DNA of 64,000 bases from Hymenobacter arizonensis (GTDB lineage: Bacteria > Bacteroidota > Bacteroidia > Cytophagales > Hymenobacteraceae): assembly GCF_900115775.1 (NCBI RefSeq), contig NZ_FOXS01000007.1, positions 124,001 through 188,000 of the forward strand, written 5' to 3'. Of this stretch, positions 44,114 to 53,148 are shown piece after piece (position 1 is the first letter of the stretch; every line of letters starts with the position of its first letter). The notes beneath the pieces were generated by a model, which did no database searches, had not been told where the DNA came from, and worked only from the letters and a program-made list of their open reading frames with translations. Position numbers and translations under genes: made by a program.

Positions 44114-45691
44114 TCACTCCGCGGGCGGTGGGGCCTCGCCATGCGTCTTGCGCAACGGCAGCTCCGGCACAAACAGCGTCATCAATAAGGCGCATGACAC
44201 CAGAAAAATATTAACCAAGTACACCCGCGAAATGGCTTTTGAAAACGCGGCCCGCATCTGCGGCGAAGCTGCACTGCCACTTGCAGCGGCTGGCAATTCC
44301 GGTCCCTCGCCTATTACCCTTTCCTGCACCGGCGTCAGGGGGGGCGTGCCTGCGGCGGGCATGTATTGCGCCAGCGTGAAGGTGAGCACCGCGCCCAGCA
44401 CCGAGGCCGTGATGGCCCCGCCAATCTGCCGGAAAAACTGGCTGGCCGAGGTGGCCTGGCCCAACAAGTGCGGCTCAATGGCGTTTTGAATGGCCAGCGT
44501 GTAGAGCGGCATGGTGGGCCCCAGCCCGATGCCGCACAGCAGCAAATAGCCCAGCACTTGGTAGTAGCTCACGTTTTCGGGCATGGTGGCCAGCAGCGAA
44601 AGCCCCCCGAGCAGCACCACAATGCCCGCTAGCATCCAGCGCTTGTAGTGGCCGAAGCGCGACACCATTTGCCCGGCCAGCAGCGAGCCCGCCACCACGC
44701 CCATCGAGAGCGGAATGAGGCTGACGCCCGCCCGAGTGGCCGAAGCTCCGAGCACGTTCACCATAAACAGGGGCTCAAAAATGATGATGCCCAGAAACGC
44801 CCCGCCCAGCAGAAACAACGCGGCGTTAGCCGTGCGAAAAACCGGGTTTTTAAACAGGCTGAAGTCGAGAATAGGGTTCTCGTGGCGCAGGCTGCGAAAC
44901 ACGAAAGCGACCAGAGAAGTCACCGCCACGGCCAGCAGGCCCAAGGTAAAAGGGCTGGTCCAGCCGTACTCGGCCTTGTTCAGCTGCAGGGCCGTCACCA
45001 GCGGCACCAGGCCCAGCATGAGCAGCACGGCCGAGATGTAGTCGAAGGGTTTGGGCTGGCTGCGCGGGCGCAGGGCCGGCATCTGCGTCAGAATAAACCA
45101 CAGCGCTAGCAGGCCCAGCGGCAGGTTTACGTAGAACACCAGCCGCCACCCTTCCACGCCCGGAATCAGGTTGCTGCCGTGGTCGGTGAGAAAGCCGCCC
45201 AGGAAGGGCCCGAGCACCGACGAGGTACCGAACACGGCGCCCGTAAAACCCTGGTAGCGGCCGCGCTCGGCAGGTGGAAACAAGTCGGCGATAATAATGA
45301 AGGCCATTGCAAACAGCCCGGCGCCCCCCAGCCCCTGCACGGCCCGAAAAATCACCAGCTGGTTCATGCCATCGCCGATAAGCGGCAAGGGGCCAAACTC
45401 GCCCGCCAGCCCGCACAACATGGAGCCCACGAGGAAAATAATGACAGCTGTCACCTCAATCTTGCGGCGCGAGTACATGTCGGCCAGCTTGCCGTAGATG
45501 GGCACCAGGGCCGTGCTCGCCACCAGATATGCGGTGGCCACCCAGGTAAACCGCTCTAGGCCGTTCAGTTCATTCGCGATGCGCGGCAGGGCCGTGGAAA
45601 CGATGGTTTGGTCGAGCGCGCCGAGAAACATAGCTAGCAGCACGCCGGCAAACGTGAGCATCTTCTGGCGCTGGGCAAGGGTATTCGGCAA
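44114..45691 (-). CDS. MFS drug exporter, DHA2 (14-helix) family
   Basis: A 525-residue inner-membrane protein of the EmrB/QacA type with 14 predicted helices. Motif A/C features: LDQTIVSTALPRIANELNG (helix 1, residues about 26-44), ADMYSRRKIE in loop 2-3, LGGAGLFAMAFIIIADLFPP and the RGRYQGFTGAVFG segment in helices 4-5. It probably exports cationic or lipophilic compounds by proton antiport. The last 60 residues include an Ala/Pro-rich periplasmic loop. It ends 39 bases before the riboswitch starts. A second MFS gene lies 99 bases upstream on the same strand. Confidence 0.92.
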   Translation of the reverse strand: MPNTLAQRQKMLTFAGVLLAMFLGALDQTIVSTALPRIANELNGLERFTWVATAYLVASTALVPIYGKLADMYSRRKIEVTAVIIFLVGSMLCGLAGEFGPLPLIGDGMNQLVIFRAVQGLGGAGLFAMAFIIIADLFPPAERGRYQGFTGAVFGTSSVLGPFLGGFLTDHGSNLIPGVEGWRLVFYVNLPLGLLALWFILTQMPALRPRSQPKPFDYISAVLLMLGLVPLVTALQLNKAEYGWTSPFTLGLLAVAVTSLVAFVFRSLRHENPILDFSLFKNPVFRTANAALFLLGGAFLGIIIFEPLFMVNVLGASATRAGVSLIPLSMGVVAGSLLAGQMVSRFGHYKRWMLAGIVVLLGGLSLLATMPENVSYYQVLGYLLLCGIGLGPTMPLYTLAIQNAIEPHLLGQATSASQFFRQIGGAITASVLGAVLTFTLAQYMPAAGTPPLTPVQERVIGEGPELPAAASGSAASPQMRAAFSKAISRVYLVNIFLVSCALLMTLFVPELPLRKTHGEAPPPAE

Positions 45692-45790
45692 AGCAGCAGG
45701 GGTAATGAGTTGAAAGCGCTGGGCGGCCTGTTGAGAAATGTCGGACTTCTCCTACTCGTACTTACCCAAACATGTTGCTTGCGGGCCGCC

Positions 45791-47023
45791 TTATTCCGCA
45801 GCCACGGGCACGGCGGCCGCGGGCACCAGCGCCTCGGGAACCGCCGCACCGATGCGGCGCACCACCAACAAACTAAGCAAGTTGCCGGCCACGGCCATGT
45901 AGCCCACCCATTCGAAATGCAATAGGCTGCCGCCAGCGGTTTTGACCACGATGAGGCCGGCCAGGTAGGCCGCCGTGCCCGCCGCCAGCTGCTGCACCGA
46001 TGAATTCAAACTCATAAAGGAGCCGCGCTGCTGAGGCGGCACCACGCTCGTAGCCAAGGCCGTGGCCGGCACAAACCGCCCACTGACCGCAAACAGCAGC
46101 GCCGCCAAAAACAGCACCTGAGGCAGCGGCGCGGGCGTGAGCCGGGTGAGAATTAACATCACCGGCAAGGTGGCGAGCGTGAACAGCGTGAACACCGGCA
46201 CCTTGCCGTAGCGGTCGGACAGCCGCCCCGCCAGCGGCGAGGTAACGAGCGTGACGGCCCCGCCCACCAGGTACACGTAGCTCAGCTGCGCATTGGTGAA
46301 GCCCACGTTGCTCACCAAATAAGGACTCATGAAGGAAATGACGCTGAAATGCCCCAGCATCATCAGGGCCGTGAGCAGCAGGGCGAAGCGCACCGAGGCA
46401 TTGCGGAACAGCCCAAACACTGCCGCGGCCCGCTCGCCAAATGGCACCGCCCGGGGACCGATGTGCCCGCGCATGTCGGGCATCACGAAGTAGATAACCG
46501 CCCAAATAATCAAGCTCAGCCCACCCAATACGAGGAAGGGCAGGTGCCAGGAGAAGTGGCTGGCCAGGTATAGGCCCAGCGGCACGCCCACCACCGAGGC
46601 CACCGAAAACGCTCCCATCACGATGCCAAGGGCCTGCCCCCGGCGACTTTCAGGCACGGCGTCGCCCACGGTGGCCAGCACCAGCGAGCCCAGTACCCCA
46701 CCAAACGCCCCAGTGAGCACCCGCGCCGCCACCAGCCAGCCGTAGCCGGGCGCCAGGGCACACGCCACCGTGCCCAAGCCAAAGCCCAGGTACAGGGCCA
46801 GCAGCGCCGTCTTACGGTTGAAGCGGTCCAGGAAAAAGGCCGCTGCCAGGCCCGTAGTCCCCGCACTGAAAGTATAAGCCGAGATAACCATCCCAAACTG
46901 CCTGGGGCTAATGCCAAGCTGCGGCATCAGCTGCGGCCCCAGCGGCATCATTATAACGAAGTCCAGAATGTTGGTAAACTGCACGGCTGCGAGCAGATAT
47001 AGCAGCAATTTTTCTTGTTTCAT
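45791..47023 (-). CDS. MFS transporter, DHA1-type (12-helix)
   Basis: A 410-residue transporter with 12 helices. It starts MKQEKLLLYLLAAVQFTNIL and has DRFNRKTALLALYLGFGLG (motif A region) and VLTGAFGGVLGSLVLATVGD (helix 4-5), followed by GRRQGQALG-like sequence ESRRGQALGIVMG. The C-half repeats the pattern with GRLSDRYGKVPVF. It belongs to the Bcr/AraJ-like efflux group; the substrate is unknown. I set the start at the ATG at 47023 because the 35 upstream codons are not membrane-like and overlap the next promoter. Possibly cotranscribed with the DHA2 gene. Confidence 0.9.
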   Translation of the reverse strand: MKQEKLLLYLLAAVQFTNILDFVIMMPLGPQLMPQLGISPRQFGMVISAYTFSAGTTGLAAAFFLDRFNRKTALLALYLGFGLGTVACALAPGYGWLVAARVLTGAFGGVLGSLVLATVGDAVPESRRGQALGIVMGAFSVASVVGVPLGLYLASHFSWHLPFLVLGGLSLIIWAVIYFVMPDMRGHIGPRAVPFGERAAAVFGLFRNASVRFALLLTALMMLGHFSVISFMSPYLVSNVGFTNAQLSYVYLVGGAVTLVTSPLAGRLSDRYGKVPVFTLFTLATLPVMLILTRLTPAPLPQVLFLAALLFAVSGRFVPATALATSVVPPQQRGSFMSLNSSVQQLAAGTAAYLAGLIVVKTAGGSLLHFEWVGYMAVAGNLLSLLVVRRIGAAVPEALVPAAAVPVAAE

Positions 47024-47133
47024 AGCGGTGCCCGTGTGGGCATAAATAGCAGCGATAACCGGATGGCTACGGACTTGTTGGGCGGCAGAAAACAGACACT
47101 TCAACACGGGCATGCTGAGCGCAGCCAAAACAC

Positions 47134-47250
47134 CGTCACCGCCTCGTCTGTCATCCTGAGCGTAGCGAAGGACCTTATCACGTCCGAGTTAATCGTTCGG
47201 CGGTGATAAGATGCTTCGCTCCGCTCAGCATGACAGACGAGGCGGTGACG
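47134..47250. repeat. Intergenic inverted repeat, type B, copy 2
   Basis: Outer arms CGTCACCGCCTCGTCTGTCA / TGACAGACGAGGCGGTGACG are perfectly complementary. Inner arms resemble copy 1 at 9055-9158 (TCCTGAGCGTAGCGAAGGAC with ATGCTTCGCTCCGCTCAGCA). The outer arms are unique to this copy, so its stem is longer. Confidence 0.85.
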
Positions 47251-47304
47251 ATACTTTGCTCGGCTTGGCAAGACAGTTATTTAATATTGTCTCGCCCAGC
47301 GCCC

Positions 47305-48096
47305 TTACAGCAAAGAGCGAATCCAGCCGCCGTCTACGGCAATCGAGCTGCCGGTCATGTAGCTGGCGCGCTCAGAACATAAAAAAGCTGCCAGCGCCGC
47401 AAACTCGCGGGGCTCGCCCAGGCGCCGCATCGGGATTTCGGCTTCCCAGCGGGCCGTGGCGTCGGCGGCCGAAATGCCGTCGCGGGCGGCCACGGCATCG
47501 GCTAGGTTCACCACCCGCTCAGTGCGCGTGTAGCCCGGCAGAATGTTGTTGACCGTGACGCCAAATGGAGCCACTTCGTTGGCCAGCGTCCGGGCCATGC
47601 CGGTCACGGCGGCCCGCAGGCTGTTCGAAAGCAGCAGGTTCTCCACCGGCTGCTTGGCCGCAATGGACGTCACGTTGAGAATGCGGCCCCAGCCCCGCTC
47701 CTTCATGCCGGGCAGCACGGCGCGCGTGAGCTCCACCACGCTGGTAAGCAGCAAGTGCGTGGCCGACTCCCACATTTCGCGGCTTAGGGTGTCGAATGTG
47801 CCGGCGGGCGGCCCGCCGGCGTTGGTGACGAGGATATCGACGCGCCCGAAGCGGTCCATGGCGGCCTGCACCAAGCGGGCCACATCGGCAGGGTCGGCCA
47901 CGTTGGCCGCCACGCCCAACACAGGTACGCCGTGGGCCGCCTCAATGGCGGCGCAGGTTTCCTGCAGGGCTTCATCGCCGCGGGCGCAAAGCACCAGCGA
48001 GGCGCCTTCGGCGGCCAGCTCTTCGGCCACGGCGCGGCCCAGGCCCTTGCTGGCCGCAGCCACCAGGGCAATTTTTCCTTTTAATCCGAGGTCCAT
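47305..48096 (-). CDS. Short-chain dehydrogenase/reductase
   Basis: A 263-residue classical SDR. It has the NADP(H)-binding GxxxGxG in AAASKGLGRAVAEELA (residues 13-28), the NAG motif LVTNAGGPP (about 89-97), Ser139 in NVTSIAAK and a terminal FLCSERASYMTG. The usual YxxxK is replaced: at that place I read LLSNSLRAA, which lacks the catalytic Tyr and Lys. This suggests a divergent SDR of the 3-oxoacyl-ACP-reductase-like branch common in Bacteroidota, with altered chemistry or a binding role. It is downstream of a cupin gene by 3 bases, so they form an operon. Confidence 0.88.
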   Translation of the reverse strand: MDLGLKGKIALVAAASKGLGRAVAEELAAEGASLVLCARGDEALQETCAAIEAAHGVPVLGVAANVADPADVARLVQAAMDRFGRVDILVTNAGGPPAGTFDTLSREMWESATHLLLTSVVELTRAVLPGMKERGWGRILNVTSIAAKQPVENLLLSNSLRAAVTGMARTLANEVAPFGVTVNNILPGYTRTERVVNLADAVAARDGISAADATARWEAEIPMRRLGEPREFAALAAFLCSERASYMTGSSIAVDGGWIRSLL

Positions 48097-48099
48097 GGG

Positions 48100-48477
48100 C
48101 TACTTCTGGCGCAGGTAGTCGTCGGATTTGTCCAACCAGTCCTGGCGGGGCGGGCTGAAAATGTCCACGTCCAGCGTGTCTTCCAGCGCCTCTGCCGTGT
48201 GCGGCACGTTGGAAGGAATGTGCAGCACCTCGCCCGCCCGCACGATGATTTCCTCGCCATCTTCTGACCCGATGTGGAAGCGCAGGGCGCCCTCCAGAAT
48301 GTAGGTTATCTGCTCGTTGATGTGGTTGTGCAGCGGCACAATGCAGCCTTTTTTGAGGTACACGTGAGCCAGCATCATGTCGTTGCCAGTAATGAGGCGG
48401 CGCGACAGCTGGTCCGACAGCTGCTCTTTGGGCATGTCTTCCCAAGTGTATTTGGTGGCGGATTGGGTGTCTTCCAT
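48100..48477 (-). CDS. Cupin-fold protein
   Basis: A 125-residue single-domain cupin. Motif 1 is PLHNHINEQITYILEGALRF (His49 and His51 as metal ligands, Glu54 the third). Motif 2 is HIPSNVPHTAEA, with the fourth His. The C-terminus is acidic. It probably binds a divalent metal; the substrate is not known. Transcribed 3 bases ahead of the SDR gene, so the two likely act on one small-molecule pathway. Proteins of this pairing are often annotated as sugar or quercetin-like cupins, a label not justified here. Confidence 0.9.
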   Translation of the reverse strand: MEDTQSATKYTWEDMPKEQLSDQLSRRLITGNDMMLAHVYLKKGCIVPLHNHINEQITYILEGALRFHIGSEDGEEIIVRAGEVLHIPSNVPHTAEALEDTLDVDIFSPPRQDWLDKSDDYLRQK

Positions 48478-48530
48478 AGGGCTAGATGGGTTTTGGTTGT
48501 TTGGATTGGGTTGTTAAAAGGTGTTTGAAA

Positions 48531-48627
48531 GAACGTCATGCCGAGCGGAGCCGAGGCATCTCGCGTGCAATACTACTCCAATCGGTGAACGATGCGGGCG
48601 AGATGCCTCGGCTCCGCCCGGCATGAC
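48531..48627. repeat. Intergenic inverted repeat, type A, copy 3
   Basis: Arms GTCATGCCGAGCGGAGCCGA and TCGGCTCCGCCCGGCATGAC pair with one mismatch around a 36-base centre. Compared with copies 1 and 2 it carries three base changes in the left arm, each balanced by the complementary change in the right arm. Confidence 0.87.
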
Positions 48628-48663
48628 AGGCTGGTTTCCTTCTTCCCTGCCCGCCCCGCCCAA

Positions 48664-49824
48664 CTACACCCGCACCCGGCTCGCCACCGCCGACACGCAC
48701 AAACCCATAAAGGCAATCAGCAGAAACGACACCCGCAGACTAGTGGCCCCGGCCACCATGCCAACAACCGGCGGCCCCAACAGAAAACCCAAAAAGCCGA
48801 TGGTAGAAACCGAAGCCAGGGCCATGCCCGCCGACATGTGCGTGGACCGGCCCGCCGCGCTGTACACCAGCGGCACCACCGCCGAGGTGCCAAAGCCCAC
48901 CAGCAAAAAGCCTACTATCGCCGTGCCCAACGTGGGCAGGAGCACCGCAATGGTCAGGCCGGTAGCCGTGAGCAAGCCGCACAGCTGAATAACGCGCCGG
49001 GCTCCCAGCCGCTCAGCCAGCTTATCGGCCCCAAAACGACCCAGAGCCATGGTGCTCATAAAAGCCGTATAGCCCGCTCCTACCCAGTCCTTATCGGCCT
49101 GAATTACTTTCTTAAAGTACACGCCGCTCCAGTCAAACATGGCGCCCTCGCAGATGAGTGCACAGAAAGCAATAGCGCCCAGGCCCAGCAGCTCCTTGTC
49201 GGGCTTGACGAAAATGGGCTGGTTGGGGTCGACGTTAGAATCTTCGCGCACGGTGTAGCCGGCGCTCACCGCTAGGCCAGCTCCAATCAGCAGCGCAATC
49301 AGGATGAAATGCACGCCCGGGGGCACGGCCCGGCCTATCATAAACGAGCCCATGGCGGCGGCCACAAAGCCAGCTAGGCTCCACAGCCCGTGAAAGGAGG
49401 CCATGATGGGCTTGTGCTTATACAGCCGCTCCACTCCCACGGCCTGGGTATTCACCGAAATATTGGTGAGGTTGCCGCCCACGCCAAACAGCATCAGGCA
49501 CGGCAGCAGCTGGTAGAGGTTGTTGGCCCAGCCCAGGCCCACCAGTGCCACGGCGTAGAGCACCACGCCCCAAATCACCACCTTGCGGCTTCCCTCCTTG
49601 GCCACCAGCCACCCGGTAATCGGCAGCGAGAGCAGCTGCCCAATGGGCAGCGCCAAGAGCACCAAGCCCAGCTGCGCCTCGGAAACACCCATGCGCTGCT
49701 GGATGCTGGGAATGCGCGAGGCCCAGCTCGCAAAGCACAAGCCCAACAGAAAGAACAAAGCCCCCACGGCCACTCGATGGGCCTTCCGGGAAATGGGCCG
49801 CGCAGTTGCAGTCAACGAAATCAT
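48664..49824 (-). CDS. MFS transporter (sugar/FucP-like branch)
   Basis: A 386-residue, 12-helix transporter. Helix 1 begins VAVGALFFLLGLCFASWASR with the following IPSIQQRMGVSEAQLG typical of the YbjJ/FucP-like MFS branch. Loop 2-3 has GWLVAKEGSRKVV (motif A variant). The second half contains DKLAERLGARRVIQLCGLL. Sugar, oligosaccharide or peptide transport is possible. No enzyme gene adjoins to point to a substrate. A strong GC-rich hairpin lies upstream. Confidence 0.87.
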   Translation of the reverse strand: MISLTATARPISRKAHRVAVGALFFLLGLCFASWASRIPSIQQRMGVSEAQLGLVLLALPIGQLLSLPITGWLVAKEGSRKVVIWGVVLYAVALVGLGWANNLYQLLPCLMLFGVGGNLTNISVNTQAVGVERLYKHKPIMASFHGLWSLAGFVAAAMGSFMIGRAVPPGVHFILIALLIGAGLAVSAGYTVREDSNVDPNQPIFVKPDKELLGLGAIAFCALICEGAMFDWSGVYFKKVIQADKDWVGAGYTAFMSTMALGRFGADKLAERLGARRVIQLCGLLTATGLTIAVLLPTLGTAIVGFLLVGFGTSAVVPLVYSAAGRSTHMSAGMALASVSTIGFLGFLLGPPVVGMVAGATSLRVSFLLIAFMGLCVSAVASRVRV

Positions 49825-49896
49825 AAATCACACTATCCACTCGGCGCAACGAGCCCTGCCCGGCGCCGATACCACAAAACACAAGCTCCCCCAACG

Positions 49897-49928
49897 CCCC
49901 GGGGCGGCAGGAAGTTGCCGCCCCGGGG
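49897..49928. repeat. GC-rich hairpin
   Basis: A perfect 13-base stem (CCCCGGGGCGGCA / TGCCGCCCCGGGG) has a 6-base loop. It sits between the hybrid kinase stop and the MFS start, both minus strand. No T run follows on the minus strand, so it may be a processing or attenuation hairpin rather than a standard terminator. Confidence 0.75.
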
Positions 49929-49985
49929 GTCTTACTCCAATTTTCTCTGGTCAGCTTTGGGAAGAAGGCTCGCAAAAGTGCCGCC

Positions 49986-52889
49986 TTAGTGCAAAGGTTG
50001 CTGGTGTTGCAAATCCATCTTGATTTGCAGAATTATCTCACGCAGAAGCAGCGCCAGCGCTTCTACCAGCGGCGGCAGGGTCATCGCGTCGAAGCCGCCA
50101 TGCCATTGGTCGAGGGCTTCTACCGGGGGCAGCATGTGCAGCGCACCCAAATGCACGAGGCTGGGCCGCAGGGTATGGGCTGCGGTTCTGAGCAGCTTAA
50201 TGTCGCCGTTGTCCAGGCCCTGGCTCAGCTGCTCCAAGGCCTCTTCGCAGCTCTCCACAAAAGTTTGCAGCATGAATTCGACAAACGACTCGTCGCCTTG
50301 CCCCGCTTCCAGCAGCTCGCCCACATGGTACAGCTTGGTCTTGGCAACCAGCGCTGGTTGCAGCACCAGCGGCAGCGAAGCCACCGTGGAACCGGCCGCG
50401 CCGTGCGGCAGCACCCATTTGCTGATGGTTCGCAGCAATTCTTCCTCCTTAAAGGGCTTGGTGAGGTAATCGTTCATGCCCGCGGCCAAGCACTTATCCC
50501 GCTCTCCATTAATAGCATTGGCCGTGAGGGCCACAATAGGCGTGGTCAGGCCGAGCTGCTGGCGCAGCTGGGCCGCGGCGGCGTATCCGTCCATCACCGG
50601 CATCTGAATGTCCATCAAAATGAGGTCGTAGCTGTGCTTCTGAGCCAGCTGCACGGCCATGGCGCCGTGCTCGGCTTCGGTCACCTGCACGTGGGCGTGG
50701 CTCATGAAGGTTTTGGCAATCTGGCGGTTGAACCGGTTGTCTTCCACCAGCAGCACTTGCTTGTTGCGCAGGCCCTGGCGAATGGGGCTGTCTGGCGGCA
50801 GCACCTCTTTGGGCGGCAGGTCGTGGGCCGAGCCCACGGACAGGTGCAGCACAAAGCGCATCAATGTGCCCTTATTCTTCTCGCTTTCCAGCTCCACGTC
50901 GCTGCCCATGAGCTGCAACAGGTTGCGCGAAATACTCAGCCCCAAGCCCGTGCCGCCAAACTTGCGGGTCACCGACGAGTCTTCCTGACTGAATTCCTGG
51001 AAAATTTTCTTCACGAACTCCGGGTCGATGCCCACGCCCGTGTCAGCTACTTCAAATACCACGTTGCCGCTGCCCGGGTCGGGGCCAGCCACAAAATCGC
51101 AGGAAATGCTCACGCATCCGCTTTCGGTGAATTTGATGGCGTTGCCGGCCAAGTTTAACAGGACCTGCCGAATGCGGTAGGGGTCGCCGAGAAATACGGC
51201 TGGCACGTCGTCTTCCACCAGCACATCCAGGCAAAGGCTTTTTTCTTCGGCCTTGTAGCGCAAGGTTTGCTCTATCTCGCTCAGCAGCTGCCGGGCATCG
51301 AAGCCCATGCGCTCCAGCACCATCTTGCCGGCTTCCAGCTTCGAGAGGTCGAGAATGTCATTGATGATAACCAGCAGGTGTTCGGCCGAAGTCGTGATGG
51401 CCTGCCGGTAGCTGTCTTGGTCGGGGGCCAGGGGCGTTTTGGCCAGCAGCTGGCTCATGCCCAGAATGGCGTTCATGGGCGTGCGAATCTCGTGGCTCAT
51501 GTTGGCCATGAAAATCTCGCGGGCCCGCACCGCCGACTCGGCCGCCACCTTGGCGTGGCGCAGCTGCTGCTCGGTCACCACGCGCTCGGTGATGTCGATG
51601 CCGTAGGCCACAATCAGGTGCAGGGTGCCGTCGGGGTGGAACACGGGCTGCAGGCACCGGTACTGGTAGCGGGGGCCGTCGGGGTGCCGGGAGTTTTCCT
51701 CGAACGTAACCAGCTGGCGCTGCTGGGCGGCCTGCATCAGGTGGCGCTCTCGCTCCTGCGCCAGGGTCACCGGCAGGTCGTAGCGGGCACAGTATTCGTA
51801 GTTGTCTTTGCCCACTATCCACTCGCGGGCGTCAGGGTCTTCAATGCTGCTGGTGTTCACAAACAGAAACCGGAACTGGGCGTCGAACACGGCTACGTCG
51901 CAGGGCATCTGGTTGAGGGTGAACTCGTAAAAGGCGCGCTGCTCGGCCAGCTTCTGCTTCACCTGCCAGCGTTGGGTGATGTCGGTGCCGGTGCCCACCA
52001 CCATGCGTAGCGAGCCATCGGCGGCAAACACGGGGATGCACTGCCGCAGCATGCGCCGGGGGCCGCTGGACGAAGACAGGGTTTCTTCCCAGCTGGTTTC
52101 GGTGCGCGACTTCACCGCCTGGTCAAACCCTTCGCGGCGCTTCACGGCCAGTTCCATCGGCCGGTTGCGGTAGGCGCAATATTCAAAGTCGTCCTTGCCC
52201 ACAACCCAGGCGCGCAGGGCGGGGTCGGAGAAGCAATGGGCGTTGATGAACTGATAGCGGTGCTCGGCGTCGAAGGCCACCACTTCCACCTTCAGGTTGT
52301 TGAGAATGGTCTGGTAGAAGTCCTGCTGGTCGGCCAGGCGCTGTTCCAGGGCTTTGGCCAGGGCCTCGTAGTGGGCCGTGCGCTCGTGCCGCTTGGTCAC
52401 GTCGCGGTAGCTCACCAAGTGGCGTTGGTCTTCGTCGTCGAGCACGAGATAGTCGCGCTCCACTACTCGTCCATCCAACAAAATAAACTCCTCGTTCCAG
52501 GCGGCCTGGCCGGTCGCCGTGACGGTCGTGGGTCGGGTCAGCGAGCCCGCCGGGTCCTGAAATTGCTCCTTAATAGCGTCCGCAATGTCTAGGAACTGGT
52601 CGGACTGACCTTCGCCGGCCGGGGGTGACACCAAGCCAAACAAGTCGCGGCACCCAGGATTGGCCGCCAGAGGCTGGCCTTCGCTGTTGGTAAGCACCAC
52701 GGCTCCGGGCAGCGCGTTTACCATCGCGGTAAACAGGGCTTTCTGCGACCGGATTTCAGCCTGCGCTTCGGCCAGGGCCCGCTGTAATTCTGCAATCTGT
52801 TCTTCCGTTGAAGGCTCTTTATCCCCTTGTTGCTCGGGAGGATTGTTCAGCTTAGTACCAGAAATAATTGATGGGTAGATTAGGGTCAT
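49986..52889 (-). CDS. Multi-PAS hybrid sensor kinase with receiver and Hpt domain
   Basis: A 967-residue soluble phosphorelay protein. Order: coiled coil (about 24-50), three PAS domains (about 50-165, 190-305, 318-433), HisKA with MANMSHEIRTPMNAIL (His466), ATPase (N box LNLAGNAIKFTES; G boxes DTGVGID and GTGLGLSI), receiver (about 705-830, YDLILMDIQMPVMDGY) and Hpt (about 860-960, RTAAHTLRPSLVHLG). PAS 2 and PAS 3 both contain a GKD-x2-EYC motif. No membrane segment, so signals are internal. No DNA-binding partner adjoins. The complete His-Asp-His relay in one chain needs only a downstream receiver. Confidence 0.93.
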   Translation of the reverse strand: MTLIYPSIISGTKLNNPPEQQGDKEPSTEEQIAELQRALAEAQAEIRSQKALFTAMVNALPGAVVLTNSEGQPLAANPGCRDLFGLVSPPAGEGQSDQFLDIADAIKEQFQDPAGSLTRPTTVTATGQAAWNEEFILLDGRVVERDYLVLDDEDQRHLVSYRDVTKRHERTAHYEALAKALEQRLADQQDFYQTILNNLKVEVVAFDAEHRYQFINAHCFSDPALRAWVVGKDDFEYCAYRNRPMELAVKRREGFDQAVKSRTETSWEETLSSSSGPRRMLRQCIPVFAADGSLRMVVGTGTDITQRWQVKQKLAEQRAFYEFTLNQMPCDVAVFDAQFRFLFVNTSSIEDPDAREWIVGKDNYEYCARYDLPVTLAQERERHLMQAAQQRQLVTFEENSRHPDGPRYQYRCLQPVFHPDGTLHLIVAYGIDITERVVTEQQLRHAKVAAESAVRAREIFMANMSHEIRTPMNAILGMSQLLAKTPLAPDQDSYRQAITTSAEHLLVIINDILDLSKLEAGKMVLERMGFDARQLLSEIEQTLRYKAEEKSLCLDVLVEDDVPAVFLGDPYRIRQVLLNLAGNAIKFTESGCVSISCDFVAGPDPGSGNVVFEVADTGVGIDPEFVKKIFQEFSQEDSSVTRKFGGTGLGLSISRNLLQLMGSDVELESEKNKGTLMRFVLHLSVGSAHDLPPKEVLPPDSPIRQGLRNKQVLLVEDNRFNRQIAKTFMSHAHVQVTEAEHGAMAVQLAQKHSYDLILMDIQMPVMDGYAAAAQLRQQLGLTTPIVALTANAINGERDKCLAAGMNDYLTKPFKEEELLRTISKWVLPHGAAGSTVASLPLVLQPALVAKTKLYHVGELLEAGQGDESFVEFMLQTFVESCEEALEQLSQGLDNGDIKLLRTAAHTLRPSLVHLGALHMLPPVEALDQWHGGFDAMTLPPLVEALALLLREIILQIKMDLQHQQPLH

Positions 52890-52921
52890 AGACTAAGAAA
52901 AATACCAATAACGAATCATAG

Positions 52922-52948
52922 CAAAGATATAACCGTAGGTAGATACAA
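52922..52948 (-). promoter_or_regulatory. Candidate promoter of hybrid kinase gene
   Basis: On the minus strand TATCTTTG (52929-52922) fits TAnnTTTG, followed by C. A TTG lies 16 bases before it. The start codon is 33 bases downstream. This is the most AT-rich intergenic stretch in the right half of the window. Confidence 0.5.
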
Positions 52949-53148
52949 TAGACTTAAATAGTTGATATTATACCCAGAATAAATAATAACAAGTTTATAA
53001 AAAATCAGCAGCCTCAAGAAGTAACAGCTTATACTGCAACTACTGGGTATTGTGGTTTGCTACGGATTGAGGCTCTTGTATTCACTCGCCTGCTCCTGGT
53101 AGAGGCGGCATTTGCCGCCAGCCAATAAGCGAGACTCGAGACTGTGTT

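Noticed and set aside
49989..51158. 389-codon plus-strand open frame over the hybrid kinase
   Set aside because: Antisense shadow, His/Gln-rich translation with no family resemblance.
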